Assembly: GCF_007993045.1 (NCBI RefSeq) | Contig: NZ_VOOR01000009.1 | Location: 62,001-126,000, forward strand | Direction of reading: 5' to 3' | Length of the DNA: 64,000 nucleotides | Source of the DNA: Phaeodactylibacter luteus | GTDB taxonomy: Bacteria; Bacteroidota; Bacteroidia; Chitinophagales; Saprospiraceae | Shown here: positions 56,081 through 64,000 of the stretch, one piece after another | Numbering within the stretch: position 1 is the first letter of the stretch | Layout of the letters: every line of letters starts with the position of its first letter | The notes under the pieces: generated by a model | What the model was told of the DNA's origin: nothing | Database searches by the model: none | Seen by the model: only the letters and a program-made list of their open reading frames with translations | Made by a program: the position numbers and the translations under genes

Positions 56081-57568
56081 ATGGTCGACCCACAAGATGT
56101 CATCAAGATGATTTTTGGCTTCAAAGCCAAATACCTGCGGCAAAAGCTGGGGCTCTCCCTAGAAGAGCTGGCAGAGCGCGCCCACCTGTCCAAGTCTTAC
56201 CTCCACGATATCGAAAAAGGGAAGAAGTACCCGAAGGTGAATAAGATACAAGCCCTCGCAGCTGCATTGGGGGTAGATTACGACTACATGGTCTCCACGC
56301 GGGCGTCCAAAAAACTACAGCCCATCGTTGACCTGCTGACTTCTGACTTTATCAAGGAGTTCCCGCTAGATCTTTTTGGGATCAGCCCCGAAAAGCTATT
56401 TGAGCTGTTTTCTAATACCCCGGACAAAGTGAACGCCTTCATCAGTACAATCTTTAAGATCACGCGAAACTATCAAATGCAGCGGGAGCATTTGTACTTG
56501 GCTGCCCTTCGGTCTTATCAAGACATGTACGACAACTACTTTGCGGATTTGGAAGCTGCCGTTAAGGCCTTTAGGGAAAGTACTGGCCTTTATGCATCGC
56601 CGGGCAGCCCGCCGGAAGTGTTGGAACAAATACTCCAAGAGCGGTATGGCATCCGGACAGACTATACGGCCATGCCCAGGGCTGCAGAGCTGCGCAGCCT
56701 CCGCTCTCACTATCAGCCGGGCAGCAAAACGCTTTTCATCAACCGGGGGCTAAGCCCGGCACAAACCCGCTTTCTCCTCGGCCGGGAGCTGGCGTTCCAA
56801 TACCTGGAGCTTGGCGAGCGCCCCTATTTCACCCGTATTATAGAGATAGACTCTTTCGAGCGCCTGCTCAACAATTTCAAGGCCTCCTATTTTGCGGTAG
56901 CCCTGATGATGGATGAAGCGCATATGATAGCCGACCTGAAGGGCTTGGCAGGGCAGGCAGAATGGCGCCCTGAGCTGATTTCCGGCCTGCTGGAGCGGTA
57001 TGATGTTACCCCGGAGATGCTGCTGCAGCGCTGGAGCAACCTATTGCCACAGCATTTTGGCATTAAAGACTTGTTTTTCATCCGGCTTGTGGGGGCAGCT
57101 GGGCTACAGCATTTCCGGATGACAAAGGAGCTGCACCTTTCACAGATGCACAACCCTTATGCCAATCAGATGAACGAGCACTACTGCCGGCGCTGGGTTT
57201 CTGTCAACCTCATCAAGCAGTTGAAATCGGGGCAGCATACAGGGAGTGCCCCCATCATTGATGCGCAAATTTCGGAATACTGGCAGACCGACAACCGCTA
57301 CCTCTGCATCTCTCTGGCCAAGCCCGACTTCCATCAGCCGGAGCAGGGCGTGAGCGTCACGATAGGGCTGATGATCAACGAGCAGCTACGGCGGCATTTC
57401 AGGTTTATCGACAGCCCGGGCCTGCCTTCCCGCCTGGTACATACCACCTGTGAGCGGTGTGGCATCAGCGACTGCGAGGCACGGGCCGTCGCTCCTACAG
57501 TGCTGGAGCAACAACGGGCGAAAGAGGAAATATTGCGGGCAGGAGCAACGCTGCGGGCAGGAGGCTAG
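56081..57568 (+). CDS. XRE-type regulator with short-chain fatty acyl (RamB/ScfR-like) domain
   Basis: The 495-residue protein has an N-terminal HTH of the XRE class (about residues 16-70: LRQKLGLSLEELAERAHLSK and YLHDIEKGKKYP). The middle region is IrrE-like but lacks an HExxH zinc motif (RELAFQYL at the equivalent place). The C-terminal DUF2083-like region has the cysteine pattern TTCERCGISDCEARA. This layout is that of RamB/ScfR regulators. RamB of Corynebacterium is known to control aceA and aceB. Here the gene is divergent from aceB across 288 bases with concentric inverted repeats, so control of the glyoxylate shunt and of itself is a good inference. Confidence 0.87.
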   Translation: MVDPQDVIKMIFGFKAKYLRQKLGLSLEELAERAHLSKSYLHDIEKGKKYPKVNKIQALAAALGVDYDYMVSTRASKKLQPIVDLLTSDFIKEFPLDLFGISPEKLFELFSNTPDKVNAFISTIFKITRNYQMQREHLYLAALRSYQDMYDNYFADLEAAVKAFRESTGLYASPGSPPEVLEQILQERYGIRTDYTAMPRAAELRSLRSHYQPGSKTLFINRGLSPAQTRFLLGRELAFQYLELGERPYFTRIIEIDSFERLLNNFKASYFAVALMMDEAHMIADLKGLAGQAEWRPELISGLLERYDVTPEMLLQRWSNLLPQHFGIKDLFFIRLVGAAGLQHFRMTKELHLSQMHNPYANQMNEHYCRRWVSVNLIKQLKSGQHTGSAPIIDAQISEYWQTDNRYLCISLAKPDFHQPEQGVSVTIGLMINEQLRRHFRFIDSPGLPSRLVHTTCERCGISDCEARAVAPTVLEQQRAKEEILRAGATLRAGG

Positions 57569-57601
57569 CGAGCAGAACTGGTATGCTCTTTGGCACCTAC
57601 T

Positions 57602-57808
57602 GAGCGTGAACCAAAATATCGCAGGCGTTTATGCTTTTGGGGCGCTAGCTTGGCATTGGCCTAGCGCTGCGAAGGGGTGCAAGCCCGTTAGGGCCGAGCG
57701 GATAGCGAGCCCCGGAGCATAGCGGCACCTGCCCTCAAGGCAGGGGCAGGCCCCCATCCCACGAAGCAGGCTGGGCAAGCCAAAAAAACGACAATCTGGT
57801 TTGCGCCC
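57602..57808 (-). repeat. Dispersed intergenic repeat, copy H
   Basis: Inverted copy between convergent genes. Outer ends GAGCGTGAACCAAAATATCG and CAATCTGGTTTGCGCCC; core AGCCCCGGAGCATAGCGGCA (57708-57727). Uninterrupted, with GGGGCGCTAGCTTGG at the site where D and E hold insertions. Confidence 0.8.
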
Positions 57809-57811
57809 GGC

Positions 57812-59650
57812 CTACTCACCTTTAGCGCGCTCCATGGGCGGCAGCAAGGGGGCGCTTTTATCTTGGTGGGGCTCCATATCCTTCAAGATGCGGTCAAGGA
57901 GGCGTACAGCGTCGAGGATGTAAGGCCCTTTGTTGAGCATAACGCACTCAGCTCGTTGTGCCATCACTGCATCCGTGATTTCTGCCCGTGAAGGGATGCC
58001 CTTTTTCGCCAAGTTCTCTAAAACTTGCGTAGCCCAGATGTCGGGCAAATGAGCGGCCTGGCAGAGGGCCTGGATTTCTTCCTGTACCCGGCCAATATTC
58101 TCCCAGCCGCATTCCACAGCGAGGTCGCCCCTGGCTATCATGACCCCGACCGGATAGGCCTGCATCCCTGCGAGTAAGATTTGCGGCAGCTGGTCAAACC
58201 CCGCCTGAGTTTCTATTTTTAGGATAACGCCGAGCTGGCCTGTAGCGCCTAGCCCGTCAATGGCTTGCAGCAGCTCATCCACATCGGCTGCACTATTGAC
58301 GAAGGACAGGTTAACCACGTCTGCATGAGCCGAGACGAAAGGTAGATCTGCCCGGTCTTTTTCAGTGAGCCCGCTGATTTGAAGGCAGCTTTCAGGAAAA
58401 TTCATGCCTTTGTCTGCCCTAAGTAAGCTGCCGCCCGCCTTCGCCTGCTGTACCTTGGCCACAAAATGAGTGGGCTCAGCGGCCACAATTTCGGCTCTGA
58501 TTTTGCCGTCGTCGAACAACACAGGCTCCCCTACCCTCACAGAATCAAACACCTCTGGGGCTGTACAAGAGATGCAAGCAAGGGCAATCTGCTCCCCTTC
58601 TAGGCTGTACTGTGCGTTCTGTCCTGGCCGCCCGTCGCGGTACACTGCGAGCTCATCGCCCGGTTTTAACAAGATAGCGGCTTCAGCCGCCGGCAGTCCG
58701 CTAACAGCAAAAGCCGCTTTTTCCATGCTGGGGCTGGTAAAGAGGTAGCTGCCGTTTTCCAGATAAAGGGTACGGGAGGAGGCAGCCCAAACGCCCTGCG
58801 GCGACCAATCGGAAAGGGGCAGTTCCCTACTGCGTGCGCGTGTATCTGACAACCATATCGCAGGCTGGCCTTGCAAAGCTGCAACTTGTGTAATCGTAGC
58901 AGGTAGATGGAAAGCCCCTTTCTCGACGGGGGGCTGCGGGCCAATCCAAATGCGCGCAGGCTCAACGACCTGCCCCCAGGCATCTCGCTTAGGCTTGAAG
59001 CGGCGCACGGCGGGCCCAGGCAATAGGGCTCCGGTACGGATTTTAGGCCCGGCAAGGTCCATGGCCACTTGGCATCTGCAGCCCAAAGCTTCAGAAGCTT
59101 TCCGGACGTGAGCAATCATTTGCGCCCACTTTTCAGGACCATCATGGGCACAGTTGATCCGGGCACAGTTCATGCCAGCGCGCAGCAGTGCCTCAACCAT
59201 AGTATAGTCCTCGGCAGCCTCAGAAGGCAGGGTGACCATGATACGAGCGCGGCGCCCCTCAGTGCGATAGCCGAGCAGCTCCCGGGTATGGGTGCGTACG
59301 ACTGTAGTGGCCTCAGGTATACTGAGCCCTGCTGTGCCGCCAAGCTGCAGGGGCACTTCGTTCGACAGAGATTGTAGGGCAGCTTCGGCTGTATCGAGGC
59401 TGGCCAGGACATGGCCTTCTGCCCGGGCTAAGCGGGAGAGCCCCATCTGGCCGAGGCTGCGCTGCAAGGCCCGGATATCGAAGGTGCGCAAGGCACGATA
59501 ATGGACCAGGTTGCGGGCGGAAGGCTGCAGGCGCGGACAGGTACGCTCCACGGCATCAGCGTAGCGAGCTTCCATCTGTAGGGCATGGGCTTTGATTTCC
59601 TGGATTTGTGACAGCATCTGCTGCAGCACGTCCTTTTCGGGTATGATCAT
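57812..59650 (-). CDS. Atypical pyruvate kinase (N-terminal extension, no C-terminal regulatory domain)
   Basis: The 612-residue protein has a helical extension of about 130 residues, then a pyruvate kinase barrel. Motifs: ARIMVTLPSEA and GMNCARINCAHDG (near 135-170), MDLAGPKIRTG in place of the usual LDTKGPEIRTG, an enlarged B-like domain, LKIETQAGFDQLP (the catalytic lysine is kept), MIARGDLAVE and IWATQVLENL. It ends soon after the barrel with MLNKGPYI and lacks the usual C-terminal allosteric domain. A TAT-to-WAT change is seen in the T-A-T-Q loop. It may be a PEP-using kinase with altered control. Its start overlaps the HD gene as ATGA. Confidence 0.85.
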   Translation of the reverse strand: MIIPEKDVLQQMLSQIQEIKAHALQMEARYADAVERTCPRLQPSARNLVHYRALRTFDIRALQRSLGQMGLSRLARAEGHVLASLDTAEAALQSLSNEVPLQLGGTAGLSIPEATTVVRTHTRELLGYRTEGRRARIMVTLPSEAAEDYTMVEALLRAGMNCARINCAHDGPEKWAQMIAHVRKASEALGCRCQVAMDLAGPKIRTGALLPGPAVRRFKPKRDAWGQVVEPARIWIGPQPPVEKGAFHLPATITQVAALQGQPAIWLSDTRARSRELPLSDWSPQGVWAASSRTLYLENGSYLFTSPSMEKAAFAVSGLPAAEAAILLKPGDELAVYRDGRPGQNAQYSLEGEQIALACISCTAPEVFDSVRVGEPVLFDDGKIRAEIVAAEPTHFVAKVQQAKAGGSLLRADKGMNFPESCLQISGLTEKDRADLPFVSAHADVVNLSFVNSAADVDELLQAIDGLGATGQLGVILKIETQAGFDQLPQILLAGMQAYPVGVMIARGDLAVECGWENIGRVQEEIQALCQAAHLPDIWATQVLENLAKKGIPSRAEITDAVMAQRAECVMLNKGPYILDAVRLLDRILKDMEPHQDKSAPLLPPMERAKGE

Positions 59651-60198
59651 TGTGGAGCGGTATTTGCGAGTTGTGCCCCGGCCCAGTCGGCGGTTTGGTC
59701 AAACCATTGATCAAGGGCAGGGTTCTCACCTTTAATAAGAGCAGCAATTTGCCGGGAGTTTTGCAAATAGGCTGCTTTTTTTTCAACTGGCCAATCAATG
59801 GGGTAAGTAAAAATATCCCGGAGGTTGGCACCTTTGTCGGCGAGCCGGATTTTGCGGGCTTCTTTAGAAAGGGACGAGGCATTGGCCAACTGAAGTTCCT
59901 TGCGGGCAGCGTACGGCAGGCTCATGTCGTCGGTCAGTTCAGCTACAATGCCGGCAACGTTCGCGCCATAGTGCTGTGCCAGTTCTTCCTGGGTGACGGG
60001 CGTGTCTTCTAGGATATCATGAAAGAGGGCGGCGAGCAGGAGGGTCTCGTTGGTTTCACCAAAACGGGCTAGAATTTCTGCCACTTTAAGCAGGTGGTTG
60101 AGATAGGGCAGGCGGTCATATCCGGCGCGGCGCTGATACTGGTGCTGTTCCGCAGCAAATACAGCAGCCTTGAGCAAGCGGTGGCTGGTGTTGGGCAT
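59647..60198 (-). CDS. HD-domain phosphohydrolase (RelA/SpoT hydrolase-like)
   Basis: The 183-residue protein has the HD fold of small SpoT/MESH1-like hydrolases: YLNHLLKVAEIL, the metal pair in ALFHDILEDTPVT (HD motif about residues 59-60) and VAELTDDMS with a KIRLADKGANLRDI helix. In this family the HD site removes 3'-pyrophosphate from (p)ppGpp, but many small members have other phosphoester substrates. Its TGA overlaps the pyruvate kinase ATG, which implies coupled translation. The frame opens at 60216 (TTG), but the ATG at 60198 is preferred. The heptad tract begins 33 bases upstream. Confidence 0.87.
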   Translation of the reverse strand: MPNTSHRLLKAAVFAAEQHQYQRRAGYDRLPYLNHLLKVAEILARFGETNETLLLAALFHDILEDTPVTQEELAQHYGANVAGIVAELTDDMSLPYAARKELQLANASSLSKEARKIRLADKGANLRDIFTYPIDWPVEKKAAYLQNSRQIAALIKGENPALDQWFDQTADWAGAQLANTAPQ

Positions 60199-60230
60199 AC
60201 GCGTTTTTTTTTGCAATAGACGAAAAAAAT

Positions 60231-60554
60231 GGGAAAGGGGGAAAGGGGAAAGGGGGAAAGGGGAAAGGGGAAATAGGAAGTAGGAAATGGGAAAGGGGAA
60301 ATAGGAAGTAGGAAATAGGAAATGGGAAGGGGGAAATAGGAAATAGGAAGTAGGAAATGGGAAGGGGGAAATAGGAAATGGGAAGGGGGAAAGGGGAAGG
60401 GGGAAATAGGAAGGGGGAAATAGGAAGTAGGAAATAGGAAATGGGAAAGGGGAAGGGGGAAATGGGAAGGGGGAAATAGGAAGGGGGAAATGGGAAATAG
60501 GAAGTAGGAAATAGGAAGTAGGAAGTAGGAAATAGGAAAGTGGGAAAGTGGGAA
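60231..60554 (+). repeat. Degenerate 7-bp tandem repeat, purine-only plus T (GGAAATA-type)
   Basis: 324 bases made of about 45 heptads such as GGAAATA, GGAAGTA, GGAAATG, GGAAAGG and GGAAGGG. The plus strand contains only G, A and periodic T, with no C until the tract ends. A few 8-base units occur near the left end. It fills the divergent region between the HD hydrolase and MATE genes. A 185-codon minus-strand frame through it encodes only a P/F/L/S low-complexity sequence and is rejected. Confidence 0.9.
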
Positions 60555-60604
60555 GTTAACTATTCCGAAGGCAGGCAGGGGAACTAATTCGGCAGGAGAG
60601 GGGT

Positions 60605-62017
60605 ATGCAAAGCAATCACCTGACAACTATTATGAAGAAAATCGTAGCCCTTGTGCGACAGGCACTCTCAGGCCAAGAGGAAGATTACACCCAAGGCAGC
60701 ATACGCCGTGCAATTGTACTGCTATCCATCCCAATGATTATGGAAATGGCAATGGAGTCGCTCTTTGCCGTGGCCGATGTCTTTTTCGTATCGCGGGTAG
60801 GAGTAGCTGCTGTGACTACAGTAGGGCTGACGGAGTCTGTAGTCACCCTCATATATGCCCTGGCGATAGGGCTCAGCATGGCTGCCACTGCTATGGTATC
60901 GAGACGGATTGGGGAAAAGCGGCCAGAGGCAGCGGCACAAGCAGCGGCACAAGCTATGCTGATTGCCCTAGGCGTGAGCACCGTATTGGGCATACTCGGG
61001 GTTTGGTTCGCTGCCGACATTTTAAGGCTGATGGGCGGCACTGCAGAAGTGGTGGCGATGGGCACGCCTTACACCCGCATCATGCTTGGCGGAAACCTCG
61101 CAATCACATTTTTATTCCTGTTGAACGGTATCTTCCGAGGAGCTGGCGATGCAGCGATTGCAATGCGCTCTCTTTGGATTGCCAACCTCATCAATATCGC
61201 CCTAGACCCTATCTTTATTTTTGGCTGGGGCCCCATTCCTGAGATGGGCGTCACCGGTGCAGCCATAGCAACGACCATTGGGCGGAGCGTAGGCGTGCTT
61301 TATCAGTTGTACATTCTTTTTGGGCCCAAAGGGCGTATACAGCTCGACGGGCGCGCTTTCCTCCCAGCACCACATCTGCTCGCCAAGCTGGGCAAGATAG
61401 CGGCTACGGGTGCCGGGCAGTTTATGATCGCCTCAGCCAGTTGGATTTTCCTAATGCGCATCATCGCCACCCTTGGCAGTGAAGCCGTCGCCGGTTATAC
61501 GATTGCGATCAGGCTCATCATTTTCACCATTTTGCCTTCTTGGGGCATCTCCAATGCAGCAGCGACCCTTGTAGGCCAAAACCTTGGCGCCGGGCAGCCC
61601 CAAAGGGCTGAGGAAAGTGTGTGGAAAGCAGCTTGGTATAATATGATTTTCCTCTTCAGCGTATCCCTGGTTTATTTTGCCGGCTCGCACCAAATCTTAA
61701 GCTGGTTCGATACCAACCCCGCCGTACTGGAAGCCGGAGTTACAAGCCTGCGCATTATCTGTACAGGGTATATTTTCTTCGCCTATGGCATGGTGATCAG
61801 CCAAGCCTTCAATGGGGCTGGGGATACCCGTACCCCTACCTGGGTCAACTTCATCTGCTTCTGGCTACTAGAAATCCCCTTGGGCTATCTGCTAGCGGTA
61901 ACGCTTGGCTGGGGCTTGGCCGGCGTATGCTGGTCCATTGCGATCAGCGAAACCGTGCTCGCAGCTTTGGTAGTCCTGATATTCCGGAAAGGAAAGTGGA
62001 AAACAACAGAAATATAA
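60605..62017 (+). CDS. MATE-family multidrug/sodium or proton antiporter
   Basis: The 470-residue protein has twelve predicted membrane segments. MATE features: SIPMIMEMAMESLFAVADVF near the start, AMVSRRIGEKRPEAA, FRGAGDAAIAM, LVGQNLGAGQPQRAEE and FNGAGDTRTPTWVNF. It exports cationic or other toxic compounds in exchange for Na+ or H+. I chose ATG 60605 because GGAGAGGGGT lies directly before it; an in-frame ATG at 60632 lacks a ribosome-binding site. It faces the heptad-repeat tract. The 275 bases after it hold only a TATATTTG box (62078-62085). Confidence 0.92.
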   Translation: MQSNHLTTIMKKIVALVRQALSGQEEDYTQGSIRRAIVLLSIPMIMEMAMESLFAVADVFFVSRVGVAAVTTVGLTESVVTLIYALAIGLSMAATAMVSRRIGEKRPEAAAQAAAQAMLIALGVSTVLGILGVWFAADILRLMGGTAEVVAMGTPYTRIMLGGNLAITFLFLLNGIFRGAGDAAIAMRSLWIANLINIALDPIFIFGWGPIPEMGVTGAAIATTIGRSVGVLYQLYILFGPKGRIQLDGRAFLPAPHLLAKLGKIAATGAGQFMIASASWIFLMRIIATLGSEAVAGYTIAIRLIIFTILPSWGISNAAATLVGQNLGAGQPQRAEESVWKAAWYNMIFLFSVSLVYFAGSHQILSWFDTNPAVLEAGVTSLRIICTGYIFFAYGMVISQAFNGAGDTRTPTWVNFICFWLLEIPLGYLLAVTLGWGLAGVCWSIAISETVLAALVVLIFRKGKWKTTEI

Positions 62018-62292
62018 AGGCACTGACATGCAAACGTTAAAATATGGGGGTAAACTAGGCAGAGTATAAGATTATCCCTTATATTTGGAGCAAACAGCTG
62101 ATGGGGCAACCCATTACAGTTCATAATCCCTTAAATTAACATAATCCCATGACTGAACAGGTACAACTCCTGCGTTTAACGCTGTCCCTTTCTATCTGCT
62201 TTCCTTTATATCCATTCGGTTCCTAATTTTCAGCGCACCAGAGCATCAGCCTCTTTGTGCGCTAAAGTCATTTTCCTAAAAACCGATCAGAT

Positions 62293-63402
62293 ATGTTACT
62301 GAAGCAGCACTACGCAGTATTGCTATTGTGTACGTCACTGTACGCCAATCTTCTTTGCGCTCAAAAAGAAGCCGCCTTTCTTATTGGGGTACACCCTACG
62401 GTAAACTGCCAAGAAGAAATCCCATTAGTGCCGCCGGTATCCGCAAGCACAGCTGCCCAAGATTTGCGCTTTCAAGATCAATACTTTCCGATAGGCTGTA
62501 ACCACAGCGGTTTCCAAGGCTATTTCGCATGGGACCGCTGGTCTTACAGCACTGCAAAATATGGTGACGCTGGGGTAGATGTCACCGGAGCTCCCAATAG
62601 CGTATTAGTTGAAGGGGCTAATAGGGCTTCAATGATTCTGCCTCCTCACAGTGGTGCCGCTTACGAGCTGGCCATCCCTGCAGAGGGTTTTGTGCAGCTG
62701 GATTGGGGCTACGTTGGGGGCTCCTCTTTTTCTAACTCTGCTTCCTTTCAGATATTGGTCAACGGCAGCCCGGTGGATATGCTCCGGGAAGAACGGGACG
62801 GTGGCCGTTACTTTTCGGCCGTCCTTGATGCTGGCGACCTGCTGCGCTTCGAGGCTCAATCCGGAGCCCACGGGTTCGAAATCCGCTTGGGCAATTTTGA
62901 GTTCTACAGCAACGCCATTGGAGTGATCGCCCGGGAGTGGCAGGGCCATCAAGCCTACTTCACCCAACTCATCAGTATTGAAAAACCAGATTTCTCCCAA
63001 ATCATCTTTCCACCCCACTACGATGGTTTTCATGCACCGGTCATTGACCACCCCGACTTTGCCAGCCCAGAGGTGGCAGGTTACCCGGTTATCGACAAAG
63101 ACGGCCTGCTCGACACCACATACGATCAGCTGGCCCTAAAAGGTGAATCCTGCAGCTATCAGAGCAGCTGGGAAGATGAGCTCTTGTATGAGAACGGGCT
63201 GTGCATCATCTTCAGGAAATGGACGGTCCGCGACCTGTGCGGGCAGAACATCAGCGAGGCGACCCAATTATTAAGGGTACGTGGCGGCTGTCCAACAGAA
63301 GGCTTATATTTGCCGCCTGCTCAACAGGCAGACTCCCCACCCCTGCCCAACGAGGGGGCTGAGCCTTGTATCGTCATGCCTGGCAACCGATTTACCCTGT
63401 AG
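62293..63402 (+). CDS. Secreted protein of unknown function (HYR-like C-terminal part)
   Basis: The 369-residue protein has a signal peptide (YAVLLLCTSLYANLLCA). Residues about 50-210 form a beta domain with YFAWDRWSYSTAKYGDAGVD. Residues 235-330 contain PVIDKDGLLDTTYDQLALKG and IIFRKWTVRDLCG, which resemble the W-T-x-D-x-C-G strands of Bacteroidota HYR-type repeats, here in a single copy. No T9SS sorting domain is visible. It is flanked by terminators downstream and stands alone. Function unknown. Confidence 0.75.
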   Translation: MLLKQHYAVLLLCTSLYANLLCAQKEAAFLIGVHPTVNCQEEIPLVPPVSASTAAQDLRFQDQYFPIGCNHSGFQGYFAWDRWSYSTAKYGDAGVDVTGAPNSVLVEGANRASMILPPHSGAAYELAIPAEGFVQLDWGYVGGSSFSNSASFQILVNGSPVDMLREERDGGRYFSAVLDAGDLLRFEAQSGAHGFEIRLGNFEFYSNAIGVIAREWQGHQAYFTQLISIEKPDFSQIIFPPHYDGFHAPVIDHPDFASPEVAGYPVIDKDGLLDTTYDQLALKGESCSYQSSWEDELLYENGLCIIFRKWTVRDLCGQNISEATQLLRVRGGCPTEGLYLPPAQQADSPPLPNEGAEPCIVMPGNRFTL

Positions 63403-63431
63403 CGTCCACACCCTTTGTGGAGGCCCTAACG

Positions 63432-63470
63432 CCTACACACAGAGCGCTTTGCCTGTTCTGTGTGTAGGTT
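63432..63470 (+). terminator. Hairpin after the secreted protein gene
   Basis: 12-bp stem CCTACACACAGA (63432-63443) with TCTGTGTGTAGG (63457-63468), followed by a short TT. First of two tandem hairpins. Confidence 0.55.
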
Positions 63471-63503
63471 TGTAAAGGGTTTCTTATTACAGGACACTTT
63501 GAG

Positions 63504-63533
63504 GCGGAGAGCAAAGGCTCTCCGCTTTTTTTT
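63504..63533 (+). terminator. Intrinsic terminator before mutA
   Basis: Perfect 9-bp stem GCGGAGAGC (63504-63512) with GCTCTCCGC (63517-63525), AAAG loop and eight T (63526-63533). A textbook terminator, leaving only 35 bases before the mutA ATG. Confidence 0.85.
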
Positions 63534-63568
63534 ATCTTGCAGGCAAGCTCTAAAGAACCTGCGCTGAT

Positions 63569-64000
63569 ATGAAGAACCTATTAGAAGACTTCCAACCTGT
63601 TTCCAAAGCCGAATGGCTGGCCAAAATGGAAAAAGATTTAAAAGGGAAACCCCTCTCAGATCTGCAATGGCACATTAGCGAAACGGTGAGCACACCCCCA
63701 TTCTATCATCCTGAAGATATGAGCAGACCCGCCCCTCCCCTCCTAAAAGGGCGCAGCTCCAATGAATGGGCTATAGGGGAATACATCAATGTAAAAGCGC
63801 CTGAAGATGCACATACCGCACTGATGGAAGGCCTGAACGGTGGAGTGGAAGCCCCGCTATTCCGGCTGTACCAACCAATAGGCGAGGCTGACATAGCACT
63901 GCTCCTCAGCGGTGTGGCCCCTGAAATGGTCGCGCTCAATTTTGGAGAGTACTACACCAACAAAGCCCCGGAAGCCCTATTCCATACTTTTGCCAATTGG
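63569..64000 (+). CDS. mutA: Methylmalonyl-CoA mutase small (beta) subunit, 5' part
   Basis: The first 144 codons are visible and the frame runs off the window. MKNLLEDFQPVSKAEWLAKM, KDLKGKPLSDLQW and the YHPEDM segment match the N-terminal region of Bacteroidota MutA, the B12-independent subunit that pairs with the catalytic MutB. The complex interconverts methylmalonyl-CoA and succinyl-CoA (propionate and branched-chain amino acid metabolism). ATG 63569 follows the strong terminator at 63504 by 35 bases, so its promoter must be very close. mutB is expected just outside the window. Confidence 0.88.
   Translation, partial: MKNLLEDFQPVSKAEWLAKMEKDLKGKPLSDLQWHISETVSTPPFYHPEDMSRPAPPLLKGRSSNEWAIGEYINVKAPEDAHTALMEGLNGGVEAPLFRLYQPIGEADIALLLSGVAPEMVALNFGEYYTNKAPEALFHTFANW

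Noticed and set aside
60231-60554. Possible CRISPR array
   Set aside because: Units are 7 bp and contiguous, with no spacers and no cas genes nearby.
60069-60626. 185-codon minus-strand frame rich in P, F, L and S across the heptad tract
   Set aside because: It is only the translation of the 7-bp repeat (no stop can arise in that composition) and overlaps the HD hydrolase gene; no sign of a real protein.

Overview
This window looks like chromosome from a GC-rich member of the phylum Bacteroidota, most likely a marine Saprospirales-type bacterium (Lewinella/Phaeodactylibacter-like). The evidence is a SusC/SusD pair, secreted proteins with type IX secretion (T9SS) C-terminal sorting domains, a bacterial geranylgeranylglyceryl-phosphate synthase, bacillithiol and saproxanthin-type carotenoid genes, and promoters of the Bacteroidota form TTTG-N19/20-TAnnTTTG. 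I saw no rRNA, tRNA, CRISPR array, phage or intact transposase. Coding density is high and intergenic regions are short, except where dispersed repeats sit.

Layout. 1-6437: end of a thioredoxin-like gene, a zinc peptidase-like gene, the ribosomal protein operon rpsF-rpsR-rplI, and divergent pyruvate carboxylase. 6677-11225: an AT-richer surface protein and an EF-G paralogue. 11518-21602: a coherent nutrient locus made of divergent arms. One arm is susC-susD-isoaspartyl peptidase; the other is a T9SS adhesin, a T9SS-secreted cyanophycinase-like peptidase and a YfcC-type transporter. I read it as a candidate cyanophycin (or beta-aspartyl peptide) utilization locus. 21845-29610: Skp-like chaperone, short DnaE, carA, eno, FtsB-like and sucD. 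30078-34284: a small membrane protein gene, then ribE followed by three carotenoid genes. 34929-46655: a small membrane protein, a 1225-residue multidomain lipoprotein with its permease, GGGP synthase, an RNA methyltransferase and a histidine kinase. 46700-52040: bshB1, hypothetical proteins, a second kinase and a frameshifted T9SS protein. 52778-57568: glyoxylate shunt aceB-aceA with a divergent RamB/ScfR-like regulator. 57812-64000: an unusual pyruvate kinase coupled to an HD hydrolase, a heptad-repeat tract, a MATE exporter, a secreted protein and the start of mutA.

Metabolically the window is anaplerotic and acetate/propionate oriented: pyruvate carboxylase, glyoxylate shunt, succinyl-CoA synthetase, methylmalonyl-CoA mutase, enolase and pyruvate kinase, together with the machinery to take polymers from outside.

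The strongest non-coding signals are: (1) eight intergenic copies of one roughly 200-bp repeat with imperfect terminal inverted repeats; (2) two 167-bp elements nested at the same spot inside two of those copies, whose cores are alike but whose pairing arms differ and still pair; (3) a 324-bp purine-rich heptad tract in a divergent promoter region; (4) concentric inverted repeats between aceB and its presumed regulator. All coordinates, motifs and pairings were read by eye; no database search or folding program was run.
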